64,000 bases of DNA from Palaemon carinicauda (lineage: Eukaryota; Arthropoda; Malacostraca; Decapoda; Palaemonidae), in the NCBI RefSeq assembly GCF_036898095.1, contig NC_090761.1, forward strand, positions 43,378,454 to 43,442,453. Reading direction: 5' to 3'. Shown here in pieces: positions 19,331 through 29,985 of the stretch. A program made the translations under genes and the position numbers. The notes under the pieces are model-generated. The model was not told where the DNA came from. It saw nothing but the letters and a program-made list of their open reading frames with translations, and did not search any database. Position 1 is the first letter of the stretch. The number at the start of each line of letters is the position of its first letter.

Positions 19331-21030
19331 ATGTTCAGTGTTGCGGAGGGTTCATTTGTTCGTGCTTGTCACTTGCCTAGTCCGAGACCTCTTTCAGGCT
19401 CCCCTACCCCAGGGAGAAGGAATGTCGTAGGACCTAAGGGAGTGAGAGGTGTAAACCAACGAACAGACGTTCCCTCAAAGGTATCAGACGTTGCTCTTCA
19501 AGCACGTCCTTACCATAAGACAGGAGAGACGAAGTTTTCCTCGTCTTCCGATGATTCGTCTCTTAAAAACCTTGGCGAAAGGTTTCGAGACCGTTGAAAC
19601 GTAAATTAGTTCCTTCAGAACAAGATCAACGTCCTAGCTGTAGTCATCATGAGACGTTCATAGCGATGACGCTCATGTACAGACGTTTCCGACGTCACGA
19701 TCTATTCCGAGTGCGGTTGATCCGAAGTTAAGTGTTTTGCAAGAAATGCTGTTAAAGCTTTCTTCTTTAATGAAAGCACGATCCTGTTCCTGTGCGAAAG
19801 ATCCTTTGCTTGTTGTACGTCACGGTTCTGGGATACGTGATTCAGGTCTTCAACCTTCTAAACGAGATTTGTTACGTCACGCTGACGTTATCCCTAGTGT
19901 CAGCTTTGTGGTTAAACGAGATGCGGAGCATAAATCTCGATGTAACTTTGATCGTCAGTCAGTTAAGTCGAGTCATAACTTTGATCAGCAGTCACTGCGG
20001 TTCTGCCGAGAATTTGAACGTCAGCCACCGCAGTCACCTCGTGACGTTGAGCTGCAGACACCGCAGACACGACGTGACGTTGAGCGGTAGACACCGTAGA
20101 CACGACGTGACGTCGAGGGTCAGTCACCGTAGTCACGATATAGCATCGAACAGCAGTTACCGCTGTTACTACGTGACGTTTGAATGTCAGTCACTTCAGT
20201 CACGACGTGTAGTAGAATAACATTTTCTGCAGTCACAACGTGACATCGACCCTCCAACTTTAACTTCTGTTCATATACAAATTGATATAGCCTGTCAGGC
20301 TTTTCCTTCACGTCATTCTGAATATAAATATCCCTCTCGCAAGACTTTAGATTTATCAGATGATGTACCTTCTGAAGATGAAGTTGATGACCCCCTTTCA
20401 ACTAATGTACCTTTGGGTATTCATTCAGAAGAGGAGGAACCTAGGGTTGTCCAACAATCCCTTGTTTTAAAATTATGAATTTCTTTAGGGAAATTTTGTC
20501 CTACTCATTTTGTAGCGGCTGCTCCACGTTCTCCGCCGTCTGAGTTTACTCTTGGCATGACTTTCTTCGACTCCTACATATACGAAGTCAGTTCTCTCTC
20601 GTTCTTCCAAGAGAGCCATGCGCTTACTGGGAGACTGGTTGGAATCCAGGAGAAGTTTAGGAAAGTCTGGTTTTGCTTTTCCTCCTCCTAAATTAGCTTC
20701 TCGCTCGAGCGTCTGGTGTGACACAGGAGAAGTTCTCGGCTTGGGAGTACCTGCCTCTGCCCAGGGAGACTTCTTAATCCTAGTGAACTCTCCTCGTCGT
20801 CTAGCCATGAGACGTTCCAAGATTTTATGGTCTTCTTCAGAGCTAGACCATCTCCTGAAAGGAGTTTTTCGAGCGTTTGAAGTTTTTAATTTTTTGGATT
20901 GGTCCCTGGGAGCCTTAAGTAAGAAGGTCTCTCCAGCGGACAAAGTATTGCTGTACAAATTATGTCATGCATGAACAAGGCCATAAGGGATGTCTCCAAT
21001 GAACTGGCAGCCACGTTCACTGCAGGAGTA
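19331..21030 (+). pseudogene. E3 gag-like ORF1 remnant
   Basis: Frames from 19,331 and 19,737 keep pieces of the Pro/Ser and DV-rich middle. A stretch at 20,030-20,150 repeats a CGACGTGACGTTGAG-like unit. From 20,580 the conserved C-terminal block is readable (MRLLGDWLESRRSLGKSGFAFPPPKLASRSS, LGVPASAQGDF, FNFLDWSLGALSKK). Stops include 19,595 and 20,088. At about 21,030 it joins RT sequence through the shared deletion. Confidence 0.83.
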
Positions 21031-21044
21031 CTTAAGATGTAAGT

Positions 21045-22470
21045 GCACTCAATGTGTTCATTGTCAAGACAAAGTTCAGGATGAAAACTTCCAAATCTGT
21101 CTTGGCAGCAGTAAGGGAAGGCGACTGGATGGTCTCTCTCGACCTTCAGGGTGCATATTTCCACATCCCGATTCATCCAAACTCTCAACAATATCTGAGG
21201 TTTGTGGACGGGAAAGTAGTGTACCAATTTCGAGCACTGTGCTTCAGCCTCAGTCCTGCTCCTCTTGTTTTTACAAGGCTCATGCAAAATGTAGCAAGCT
21301 TTCTACATTTTTCAGGGATCAGAGCCTCCATTTATTTTGACGACTGGCTAATCAGGGCGTCGTCATTAAATCGCTGTCTGGAGAACCTTCAATGGACATA
21401 GACCTAACCAAGGAGCTAGGTCTCATAGTGAACGTAGAGAAGTCGTAACTTACTCCATCCCAGGCTATTTATTTGGGGATGGAGATACAGTGTCGAATTT
21501 TTCGGGCCTTTTCGTCTCCCACAAGAATGGAACAAGCTCTGTTAAAAGTCTGTCATTTGCAAGAGAAAAACAGTTGCTCTGTAAGAGTTTGAACGAGCCT
21601 CGTGGGAACTCTTTCTTCGCTGGAGCAATTTATCTCTCTGGGGAGACTCAACCTTTGCCCTCTCCAATTTCACCTAAACCATTGGAACAAGGAGAAGGGC
21701 TTAGAGAGTATCTCTTTCCCAGTCTCCAACTCAGTCAAGACATGTCTGACTTGGTGGGACGGCAACGTCAGACTTCGAGAAGGTCTTTCGCTTGCGATCA
21801 AGAACCCAAACCATGTGTTGTATTCAAATGCATCGGATTTGGGTTTGGGAGCGCCACTGGACAGTCTGGAATGCTCGGGTCTTTGGTCCACGGATCAGAA
21901 GAAACTCCATTTAAGGCAAGAAACATCTCTTTTTTGACGAGATTCGTGCAAGGAGAAATGAATGTCTTAGCGGACTGTCTCAGCAGAAGAGGACAAGTCA
22001 TCTCCATGGAGTGGACGTTGCACAAGACTGTGTGCGAGAAGCTATGGATGATATGGGGTCAACCCACGATAGATCTTTTTGCGACTTCACTGACAAAGAG
22101 GCTCTCTCCAGTTCCAGATCCAGAGGCAGCCCACATAGACTCTTACCTGCTGGACTGGTCTCACCTAGACATCTATGCCTTCCCACCATTCAAGATCCTA
22201 GACAAGGTTCTTCAGAAGTTCGCCTCTCACGAAGGGACCAGGTTGACGTTGGTTTCTCCCCTCTGGCCCGCCAGAGAGTGGTTCACAGAGGTACTAATAT
22301 GGCTAGTAGACATTCCAAGAAGTCTACCGTTGCGGATGGATCTCCTGCGTCAGCCTCACGTAAAGAGATTTCATCAAAGCCTCCCCGCACTTCGTCTAAC
22401 TGCCTTCAGACTATCGGAAGACTCTCTAGGGCTCGAAGGTTTTCGAAGGAGGCACCTAGAGTGATCGCAA
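21045..22470 (+). pseudogene. E3 RT / RNase H / Dam-like remnant
   Basis: RT begins abruptly in the segment before motif A (CTQCVHCQDK in one frame, with the RT frame reading NVFIVKTKFRMKTSKSVL). Motif A is SLDLQGAYFHIPIH and motif C is YFDD instead of YLDD. A stop after 21,399 breaks the thumb. RNase H keeps SNASDLGLGAPL-like sequence, but roughly 200 bp holding the catalytic Glu and third Asp are deleted near 21,915. The Dam-like part (TIDLFATSLTKRL, YAFPPF) runs to about 22,330. Confidence 0.83.
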
Positions 22471-23510
22471 GGGCTAGAAGATCCTCTACCATCAGGATTT
22501 ATCAATCTAAATGGGAGGTATTTAGAGACTGGTGCAAGTCCTCCTCTATTTCCTCTTCCAGTACCTCTGTAGCGCAGATTGCAGATTTTCTGCTTTATCT
22601 GAGAAATGGTCGCTCCCTTTCTGCATCTACCATTAAAGGCTACAGAAGCATGTTAGCTTCTGTTTTCAGGCATAGAAATTTGGATCTTTCTAATAACAAA
22701 GATCTTCAAGACCTTCTTAAGTCTTTCGAGACTTCCAAGGAGCGTCATATTTCTACTCCTGCTTGGAACTTGGACGTGGTCCTGCAGTTCCTTATGTCAG
22801 ACAGGTTTGAACCGTTAAATTCGGCCTCCCTGAAGGATCTTACCTGCAAGACTCTTTTCTTGGTGAGCTTGGCTTCTGCGAAAAGGGTTAGTGAGATACA
22901 TGCTTTTAGCAAGAATATCGGCTTCTCCGCTAATAAAGCAGTATACTCTCTTCAGCTTGGATTTTTGGCCAAAAATGAACTTCCATCTCGTCCATGGCGA
23001 TTTTTGGCCAAAAACGAACTTCCTTCTCGTCCATGGCCTAAATCGTTTGAACTTCCCAGTCTATCTGAGATTGTTGGGAATGAAGTTGAAAGAGTGCTGT
23101 GCCCCGTTACAGCTCTTAAATTTTATTTATCTAGATCTAAACCGCTGCGAGGTTTTTCAGAGGCTTTATGGTGCTCCGTTAAAAAGCCCTCTTTGCCTAT
23201 GTCGAAGAATGCGTTGTCTTATTTTATTAGACTATTGATTAGAGAGAAACACTCTCATTTAAGTGAGAAGGATTGTAATTTGCTTTAAGTTAAGGCTCAT
23301 GAAGTTAGAGTGGTAGTAACTTCAGTAGCATTTAAACAAAATAGATCCCTTAGAAGTATTATGGACGCGACCTTTTGGAGAAGCAAATCGGTGTTCGCTT
23401 CATATTACTTGAAAGATGTCCAGACTCTTTATGAGGACTGCTACACGTTGGGACCATTCGTAGCAGCGAGTGCAGTAGTGGATGAAGGTTCTACCACTAC
23501 ATTCCCTTAA
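22272..23510 (+). pseudogene. E3 tyrosine recombinase remnant
   Basis: Long open frame containing the core-binding segment (RARRFSKEAPRVIARARR), SAKRVSEIHAF with the catalytic Arg, and the end SYYLKDVQTLYEDCY with TAA at 23,508. The usual start ATG reads GTG. A 39-bp tandem duplication at 22,960-23,037 repeats FLAKNELPSRPWR in frame. A TAA at 23,286 stops the frame before HEVRVVVTS. Recently lost activity is possible, but the duplication and stop make it a pseudogene. Confidence 0.88.
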
Positions 23511-23896
23511 TGCCAATATCCCTTTAATCTTCTCTTGAAATTTTCAATCTTGTTTTGGATTGTACGGGAGACTAAGAAGTCTTTCGCAATCTTTTGATTT
23601 GGCGGGTGGTCAAAATATTGTTTCTTGAGAGCGCCCAGATTAAGGGTATTGATGAGGTCCTGTTGTAGGGGTGTTCACCCTGATTATAACAGCTCCTGGA
23701 AGTCTTTCAGCATCCTGAGAGGATCGCTGGGCTTCATAAGGATAGCGGACTAATGAGTCAGGGTATTCATCAGAGTCAGCTTCCTTATCAGGTACCTATA
23801 CTTAAGTTTGTTTTTTGAATATTTGTCATAAAATCTTGAGCATATACGCCTTTATTGTATTAATACTGGTCTCTACCCACCACCATGGGTGTGAAT

Positions 23897-24218
23897 CAGC
23901 TATATATATATTCACCGGCTAAGTTTAATATTTAAGAATTATATTTTCAATTTAAAATAAATTTTTGAATATACTTACCCGGTGAATATATATAATTAAA
24001 CGCCCTCCCTTCCTCCCCGATAGAGACCCTACAGACTGAGAAGAACTGAACTCCTGGAGAAGTATATGCCGTATCTGGCCGATAGTCGGCGCTGGTGGGC
24101 ACACCCGGCAGCCTTCATGGCGATCGCTTGCGAGTTTTTGGAATCTGTCGACCGTCGGAGACGTCAGCTATATATATGTATTCACCTGGTAAGTATATTC
24201 AAATATTTATTTTAACAT
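23897..24218 (+). repeat. E3 ICR and right ITR
   Basis: ICR: CAGCTATATATATATTCACC ... CTAAGTTTAATATTTAAGAA ... ACTTACCCGGTGAATATATA. The ITR then runs to about 24,218. The outer tail reads TTATTTTAACAT, about a dozen bases shorter than the ICR copy, so the end is eroded or its exact limit is uncertain by several bases. Confidence 0.8.
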
Positions 24219-24643
24219 TGGTAAGGGTGAAGTAGCAACGTCAGTCATGTTGAAATAACGAAAAACTCTTCGAAAAACACTGTGCAAAATCAAACTTAAC
24301 TTGGGCGTAAGTCCAAAAACAGAAGGATGTCCTAGAGGGCGTGCGTGGTAGGTGTCGATGGGGTAGTTCAACTATGTTCTCTAGGGCCTGTCACGGCCCT
24401 CCCCATTGATGAAGGGATTATCTAAATGGAAGACAACCTGTGAATAGTGGTTTTCGCACGCCTTTGTTTAATACACGACACCTACAAGGTGTTCGCCCGA
24501 GGGTTGTAACCTCTGCATTCCATGCTTTTATCTTTCTCTAGTTTATTTGGAAGATTTATATTAGGAAAGGTACAAAGAAGGACCTTTCTCACCGGGCGTC
24601 ACAGGCCTCTTCCCAGAAATAGATTTTTCCTTCGTCAAAATCC
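24219..24643. other. Unassigned segment with nested inverted repeats
   Basis: No coding content recognised. GGCGTGCG...GGTAGGTGTCG (24,340-24,358) pairs with CGCACGCC (24,457) and CGACACCTAC (24,475). GGGCCTGTCACGGCCC (24,385) forms a smaller hairpin. Family not recognised. Confidence 0.5.
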
Positions 24644-24644
24644 C

Positions 24645-24645
<1 letters not shown>

Positions 24646-24703
<58 letters not shown>

Positions 24704-24833
24704 CATTATTGTTATTATTATTATTATTATTATTATTGTTATTATTGTTATTATTATTATTGTTATTATTATTATTATTATTATTACAGTATTATTATTA
24801 TTATTATAGTATTATTATTATTATTATTATTAC
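24646..24833 (+). repeat. ATT/TTA microsatellite (LINE tail)
   Basis: About 60 trinucleotide units with scattered ATC, GTT and ACAGT interruptions. It sits exactly at the 3' end of the LINE fragment on the minus strand, so it is best read as an expanded AAT tail. The 95-codon Ile-rich frame through it is not a gene. Confidence 0.93.
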
Positions 24834-25456
24834 TTGCTAAGTTACAACCCTAGTTTGGAAAGCAGGATGCTACAAGCCGAGGGGCCCCAACAAGGAAAAT
24901 AGCCAAGTGAGGAAAGGAAACAAGGAAAAATAATATATTTTATGAACAGTGACAACATTAAAATGAATATTTCCTATATAAGCTATAAAAACTTTAACAA
25001 AACAAGAGGAATAGAAGTTAGATAGGATAGTGTGCCCGAATGTACCCTCAAGCTAGGGAACTCTAACCCAAGACAGTGGATACAGAGCTATGGCTCTACC
25101 CAAGGCTAGAGAACATGGGTTTGATTTTGGAGTGTCCTTCTCCTAGAAGAGCTGCTTACCATAGCTAAAGTCTCTCTTCTACCCTTGTCAAGTAAAGTAG
25201 CTACTGAACAATTACAGTGCAGTTGTTAACCCCCTTTGGTTAAGAAGAATTGTTTGGTAATCTCAGTGTTATTAGGAGTATGCGTACATAGAAAAATCTG
25301 TAAAGAATAGGCCAGACTATTCGGTATATGTGAAGGCAAAGGAAAATGAACTGTAACCAGAGAGAAGGATCTAATGAAGTACTGTCTGGCCAGTCAAAGG
25401 ACCTCTAGCGGTCTTAAAGGAGTTGGGTTTGTATAGCTAGGATAAATAGAAATTAC
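24834..25456 (-). mobile_element. LINE 3' UTR fragment
   Basis: It starts (in plus coordinates) TTACTTGCTAAGTTACAACC and contains GGAAAGCAGGATGCTACAAG, GAGAACATGGGTTTGATTTT and AGAAGAGCTGCTTACCATAG. The same blocks recur at 56,915-57,120 (after LINE RT sequence) and 59,636-59,880. Position after an RT-coding LINE remnant at 56.9 kb identifies it as a 3' untranslated tail on the minus strand. A poly-T run follows at 25,457. Confidence 0.72.
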
Positions 25457-26363
25457 TTTTTTTTTTTTTTTTTTCCAGGATGGAGATATCCTTGACATCA
25501 TAAGTAAGCGCAAAACAATATTGTTAGTCAATGTCTATGGCAACCTTGAGGAGGAGGAGAGAGGAGATGTCCACTATCTACAAGCCAATAGTAAAAGTTA
25601 CTAGTTCATCAGTCCGTGAGTATATATACTGGTGGCTGGTACCACTAGCCACTGCCTACCCCATGCTATGGGTAGGGTTGCCACCTCGCATCAAAAATCT
25701 AATTGGCTGCCTTCCAGATTTGCCAAAAGATATATCCATATGTAAATTACCACGGGTTTCTATTAATTAGGGAAAAAAAAATTGCCTACAAATTTGTCAT
25801 TCTAATAGATTAACCTGTCCTTAGGTAAAAAAAAAAAGTCAAGAGTGACATTCATGAAAATACTAATTTGTTAGAGATTATCCCATGTATCAATAATCTT
25901 AGCAACAGTAAACAATTTTAAACATCGTTATTGTCAATTAATTAATGAAAAGGAATTCTACTGTTGCACTAGTCTATAAATAACATAGAAGGGTGAAATT
26001 AAATTGTGATAAAACAGTAGTAGGGCTGCCATCAAGGAATTTTCTAAATTCTGAAAATTGCTCAGAATTATGGGAGTCTAGTATTATATGTTATAAGTAA
26101 GCTGTTGCATGATTCCTTTTGAATAAGAATTGAGGTCTGCTGATTACCTTCTTACGATTTTAGGTCTCCAATTAATTTTACATCAATCATTTAGTATAGT
26201 AAAGTCATACAGTTATTTTGGAAAAACTTTATTCACAATACTTTGTTAGAATACAGGTAACTCAAATGAGGTAATCTTGTTTTTTCCTTGCAACTTTGAG
26301 TTGGGAAACTGTCAACAGAATCAAATAATTTTAAGGCTTTGTTTAATGGGTTGAAAATTATCT
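25457..26363. other. AT-rich sequence without recognised genes
   Basis: Contains T18-20 at 25,457, a short conserved-looking CTGGTGGCTGGTACCACTAG segment near 25,628 and long AT-rich stretches. No supported coding frame. Confidence 0.5.
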
Positions 26364-26560
26364 TTTTCAATATTAAACTTACCCGATAATCATGTAGCTG
26401 TCAACTCCGTTGCCCGACAGAATTCTATGGAGGGATACGCCAGCTATCACAATACTAGAAGGGGGTGTAATTACCAGCGCCACCTGTGGCCAGGTACTCA
26501 AGTACTTCTTGTTGACACCTCCTCAATTATTCCTCTGTCGTGCTTCCGGCAAGACGTTCT
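26364..26560 (+). repeat. E4 left inverted terminal repeat
   Basis: Near copy of E2 2,205-2,376, inverted at 32,825-33,021. The arm ACTTACCCGATAATCATG is at about 26,377-26,394. The segment between the ITR and gag start contains the TTTGGTGAAGTATT leader block near 26,598. Confidence 0.9.
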
Positions 26561-26726
26561 GGGATACGCTTATGTTCTTGGAGTATTTTCACGACTTTGG
26601 TGAAGTATTTCTCTTTGATTTCGGCTGTCGCTTTACTGGAAACTTCTATATTAGCTTAGTTAGCTTTTGGAATTAATTTGATTAATTATGGTGACGAAGA
26701 GAGTATGAACTCTCTTTCACCTTTCA

Positions 26727-27665
26727 ATGGCCGACCCTTCCCTTAGACGAAAGTGTTGGTGTCTAAGAGAGTATAGACTCTCTTTCTTAATTTTGCTTAA
26801 CAAAAGTTATAGATTTATTTTATATCTCTCCGCCTCTTATAGGCCTCTTCGATTAACTTCCTTTTATTATAAACTTATTAAAATTAATTTTTATATTTGT
26901 TTATATTCGACCTTCCTAATAGTAGGCGGTCTTTTCTTGGTACCGAAGTTAATTAACATTGAGCCCGTCATTTCGGTTTTACCTGTTAACATATTATGCT
27001 ATTTTAATGTCTTTGAAAGAATTTCTTTGATAGTCTAGTACTGTTTTCAAAGTTGAACTAACGTTTTGTTGTCTCTGCAGTTGTTGACGTTCAGAACGTT
27101 CAACTTGCACTCTATCGTTACGATAGAGATAGACTTTTCACGGTTTCACATTGCAGTAAGAGTAACCGTGTCTAGCGTTTTGTTCATTCTTTCTTAACTT
27201 AATGGTTTTGATCCTAATAAAGGAACTTTTCATTTTGGGAAATATTTCAGTTTTTTCCTTTAACAATAATATGTTTTAACGATATATATGATTGGGCTCT
27301 TCTCTCAGGTTCTAAGTCAAGAGAGAGAGAGAGAGAGAGATAGAGACGGAGGGAGAAAGAGGAGGATAAACGTTTCATTCAAGCCTGCCAAGCGTACGAG
27401 TAACGTTGTTATCGTCTTTGCTCTTCTCCCTAGTCTCTTTAGGGGAAGAAAGTAAACGTTTCTAGAGTGATCTAGTGTTTAGTCTCTTTCCAGCCACTGA
27501 ATTATTATCTTTCATTAGATTTTTCTGTTACATTGTAATTCTGTTTTCGCAATTACTAACTTTTGAGAAAGGTTAGAATTGCGTGTTTCAGGTACAAACC
27601 ACTTAAAGTTTCGAGTTCAGTGAAATAAGTGCAAACAGAAAATCAAAGTGATAAGTGATTAGCGC
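26727..27665 (+). other. E4 noncoding module replacing the gag N-terminus
   Basis: The gag start MADPSLRRKCWC (ATG at 26,727) is lost after about a dozen codons. The following 0.9 kb is homologous to E3 18,190-19,330, includes a GA run at 27,317-27,340, and ends where Gag returns at VVREGTSVRASRPPSPGP. E3 and E4 have different ITR families, so the module is shared across lineages. Confidence 0.75.
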
Positions 27666-27669
27666 AAAG

Positions 27670-28836
27670 TGTGTCAGTGTTGTGCGTGAGGGTACTTCTG
27701 TGCGCGCCAGTCGTCCTCCCAGTCCGGGACCTCTTGCAAGCTCCCAAGCCCAGGGGAGAAGCAATGTCGAAGGGCATAAGGGTTCAGCAGGCCTTGATCG
27801 GCGCACAGAAGTATCCTCGGTGGTTGTGGGCGTGTCTTACCGAGACCGTCACTCCCACCCGCAGACGATTGAGCCCTTATTTTGCTCGTCTGCAGAAGAA
27901 ATTTAGGGGAGAAAACGCTGGTCTCAGGTCTCAAGACCTCTTAAACGTTAAGTCCAGACCTATGCCAGACGTACGAAGTTAGAGTTCAACAACCCGGATG
28001 CAGTCATTGGGTTAGCTCTGACTCTCCTCAGTCATCAGTTGAATGCACTCCGCCTAAGAGGAGTAAGGTTCTGCCGCAACAGATCTCTGCTGTTAAGGCT
28101 TTACCTCAGCAGACCTTAGTGTCTGCCGACCCCAAGTTGACTTTACTGCAGTCCATGCAGTCACAACTTTCGGTCTTGATGCGTGAGTGTCGGGCTGAGA
28201 GTGTTGCGCCTCCGCCTCCGCCTACACTCCCTCCGCCGCCTGCGCTCGCTCCGCCTGATCGCAGTACCACCTGCCAGGCGTACGATGTTGAGCCACGTTC
28301 TGAGTTTGCTGTTCCCAGTGGTGTTCAGCCTCCGCCTTCTTTAAGGCAACCTTTACAATGGGATCAGGAGGATTATACCTCTCTTCCTCCGCCTCCACTT
28401 GCTGCTCCACCAGTGATGCAACACTCGGTTGAGGTACAACAACCTCTCCCGTCCTTGAGTCAGTCTCCTCAGCTCTCGCTGCAGCGAGCTCAACTCTCCA
28501 CAAGGCAAGCACCACTACACCTTAGCCTTGCGCCTCAGGAGCCTCAGCTTGCGAGACATTTACCTTGTTCTGCGCAGCCTCTACCTCATCGCGCTCCGCT
28601 CACACCACAGGAACAGGAACTTGCTACTCCGCTTCCGCCAACCGCTCAGCAAGCGCAACCCTTGGGTTCAGCCACTCATGCCAGAAGTCAGCCTCCTCCA
28701 CCCATGCGCCTACCTTCTGCTACTTCCTTTGATCAGCCTTTGCAGACTGAGCCTCAGGTGTTCCCTCAACAGAGTCTTGAAGAGGAAACCACAACTATTG
28801 TTGTTCCAGCTCGTTCTGACTCTGCTGTTCAACATA
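27670..28836 (+). pseudogene. E4 gag-like remnant, E2-type segment
   Basis: Matches E2 gag from about 3,090 to 4,235: RASRPPSPGPLASSQAQGRSN, MRECRAESVAPPPPPTLP and the long Pro/Gln-rich stretch. A frame change lies between 27,906 and 28,119. The match stops abruptly at about 28,836 (DSAVQH), where unrelated AT-rich sequence starts. Confidence 0.85.
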
Positions 28837-29510
28837 TCTTTCCTCCATTTTCAAACCTTATGATAATGGAGGTTATTTGTATTACTTATAAAAATATATT
28901 TGTATTCCTTGCAATATATTTTTAACAATATCGCAGAATATGGCAAAAATATGAATCATGAGTTATGAATGTAAGGTAAATATTATGTTGATATTTAAAC
29001 CCCATGCAAGCATGCATAAAGCACTCTAGCACTGGTCATGGAATTTCTGAGAAATGTTAAACGCCATGCACACGCTCTGCTTACCTTTCAGCATGCTCTA
29101 CATGCAGCATGCTCTGCTTACAGCATGCTCTGCATACTACATGCTCTGCATACAGCATGCTCTGCATTCAGCATGCTCTGCATACAACATGCTCTACATA
29201 CAGCATGCTCTGCATACAGCATGCTCTGCATACAACATGCTCTGCATACAGCATGCTCTGCTTTCAGCATGCTCTGCATACAGCATGCTCTGCATTCAGC
29301 ATGCTCTGCATACAACATGCTCTACATACAGCATGCTCTGCATACAGCATACTCTGCATACAACATGCTCTGCATACCTTACCGCATGCTTCTCAGTCAC
29401 ACATCTTTGGTTGTTGCCAACTCACTAGACTGTCAAGCAGTTTCATAACGTTGCCTTCTAGTCTGCTGCTTTTGCACCAGTGAACCCTCACTGAGAGAAC
29501 TTAGCTTTTC
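28837..29510. other. Foreign insert inside E4 gag
   Basis: Not related to any DIRS sequence in the window. AT-rich at first, then a 16-bp tandem array (29,088-29,385), then sequence without recognised content. Origin unknown; it could be an insertion or filler DNA captured during rearrangement. Confidence 0.6.
29088..29385 (+). repeat. 16-bp tandem repeat array (CATACAGCATGCTCTG)
   Basis: About 18 copies of CATACAGCATGCTCTG with small variations (CATTCAG, CATACAA, CTTACAG). Each unit contains the palindrome GCATGC. Because 16 is not a multiple of 3 and the unit has no stop in any phase, all three forward frames are open across it. Those frames are a by-product and not genes. Confidence 0.93.
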
Positions 29511-29985
29511 TAGGATATGGTCCCTGTAGATGAGAAAGTTCTTTTCTCCCTCCTTCTGATATTCCCTTGAGGACTCTGTCATTTGGAGGGAGCCTTTAGC
29601 TGCATAGCCTCTTATGGTCTTTTATTTAAGCATAACATGCTTCCAGGGAAGGTAATGGTTCCACTTCAGTCGCTAATCCCGTCTGTTACCACACCTGCTC
29701 CCATAGACCTTGAGCTGTGTTGCAAGACATGCAGTCCAAGCTTAGTCCTTGTTAGAGGATTTTTTGTTTACGGAGTCAATATGTCACGGGGAAGACGTTC
29801 AACAACCAACAGAGGTGACTTGTTGTGACGCAGTGCGGCAACCTCAGCAACCCGATAAGGAGTTGTCTGTACGACCCAGACAGTCTAGACAGATTCGGGT
29901 TGTCGCTGTACTTCCTCGCTTGCCCATGATTGACAGTTCACAGACTGTGCAGCAGTACCATGATCTTGTGTCCGGCTCCGTCAGA
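29511..29985 (+). pseudogene. E4 rearranged gag pieces
   Basis: 29,540-29,620 matches E1 gag near 1,028-1,110 (ATATTCCCTTGAGGACTCTG). 29,670-29,745 matches a more N-terminal part of E5 gag (about 34,940-35,010, CACCTGCTCCC, GCAAGACATGCAGTCCAAGC). 29,795-29,985 matches E5 35,235-35,420. The order is therefore shuffled relative to intact gag. Confidence 0.75.

Larger units (their letters stand above)
17815..24218 (+). mobile_element. DIRS-like element E3, decayed
   Basis: About 6.4 kb. The left end TTTTAAATATTAAACTTAGC is at 17,815. The ICR lies at about 23,897-23,990 and the right ITR ends near 24,218, where the outer tail is shorter than the ICR predicts. The ITR family matches E1 (GCGAGCGATCGCCATGAAGG). 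All three genes are pseudogenes. It shares the gag-RT deletion with E1 and the noncoding gag-replacing module with E4. Confidence 0.9.

Noticed and set aside
24522..24809. 95-codon Ile-rich frame
   Set aside because: Created by the ATT microsatellite; not a protein-coding gene.
29038..29483. Three overlapping forward frames and one reverse frame rich in Cys/His/Ala
   Set aside because: All arise from the 16-bp tandem unit lacking stops; the His/Cys spacing is not that of zinc fingers.
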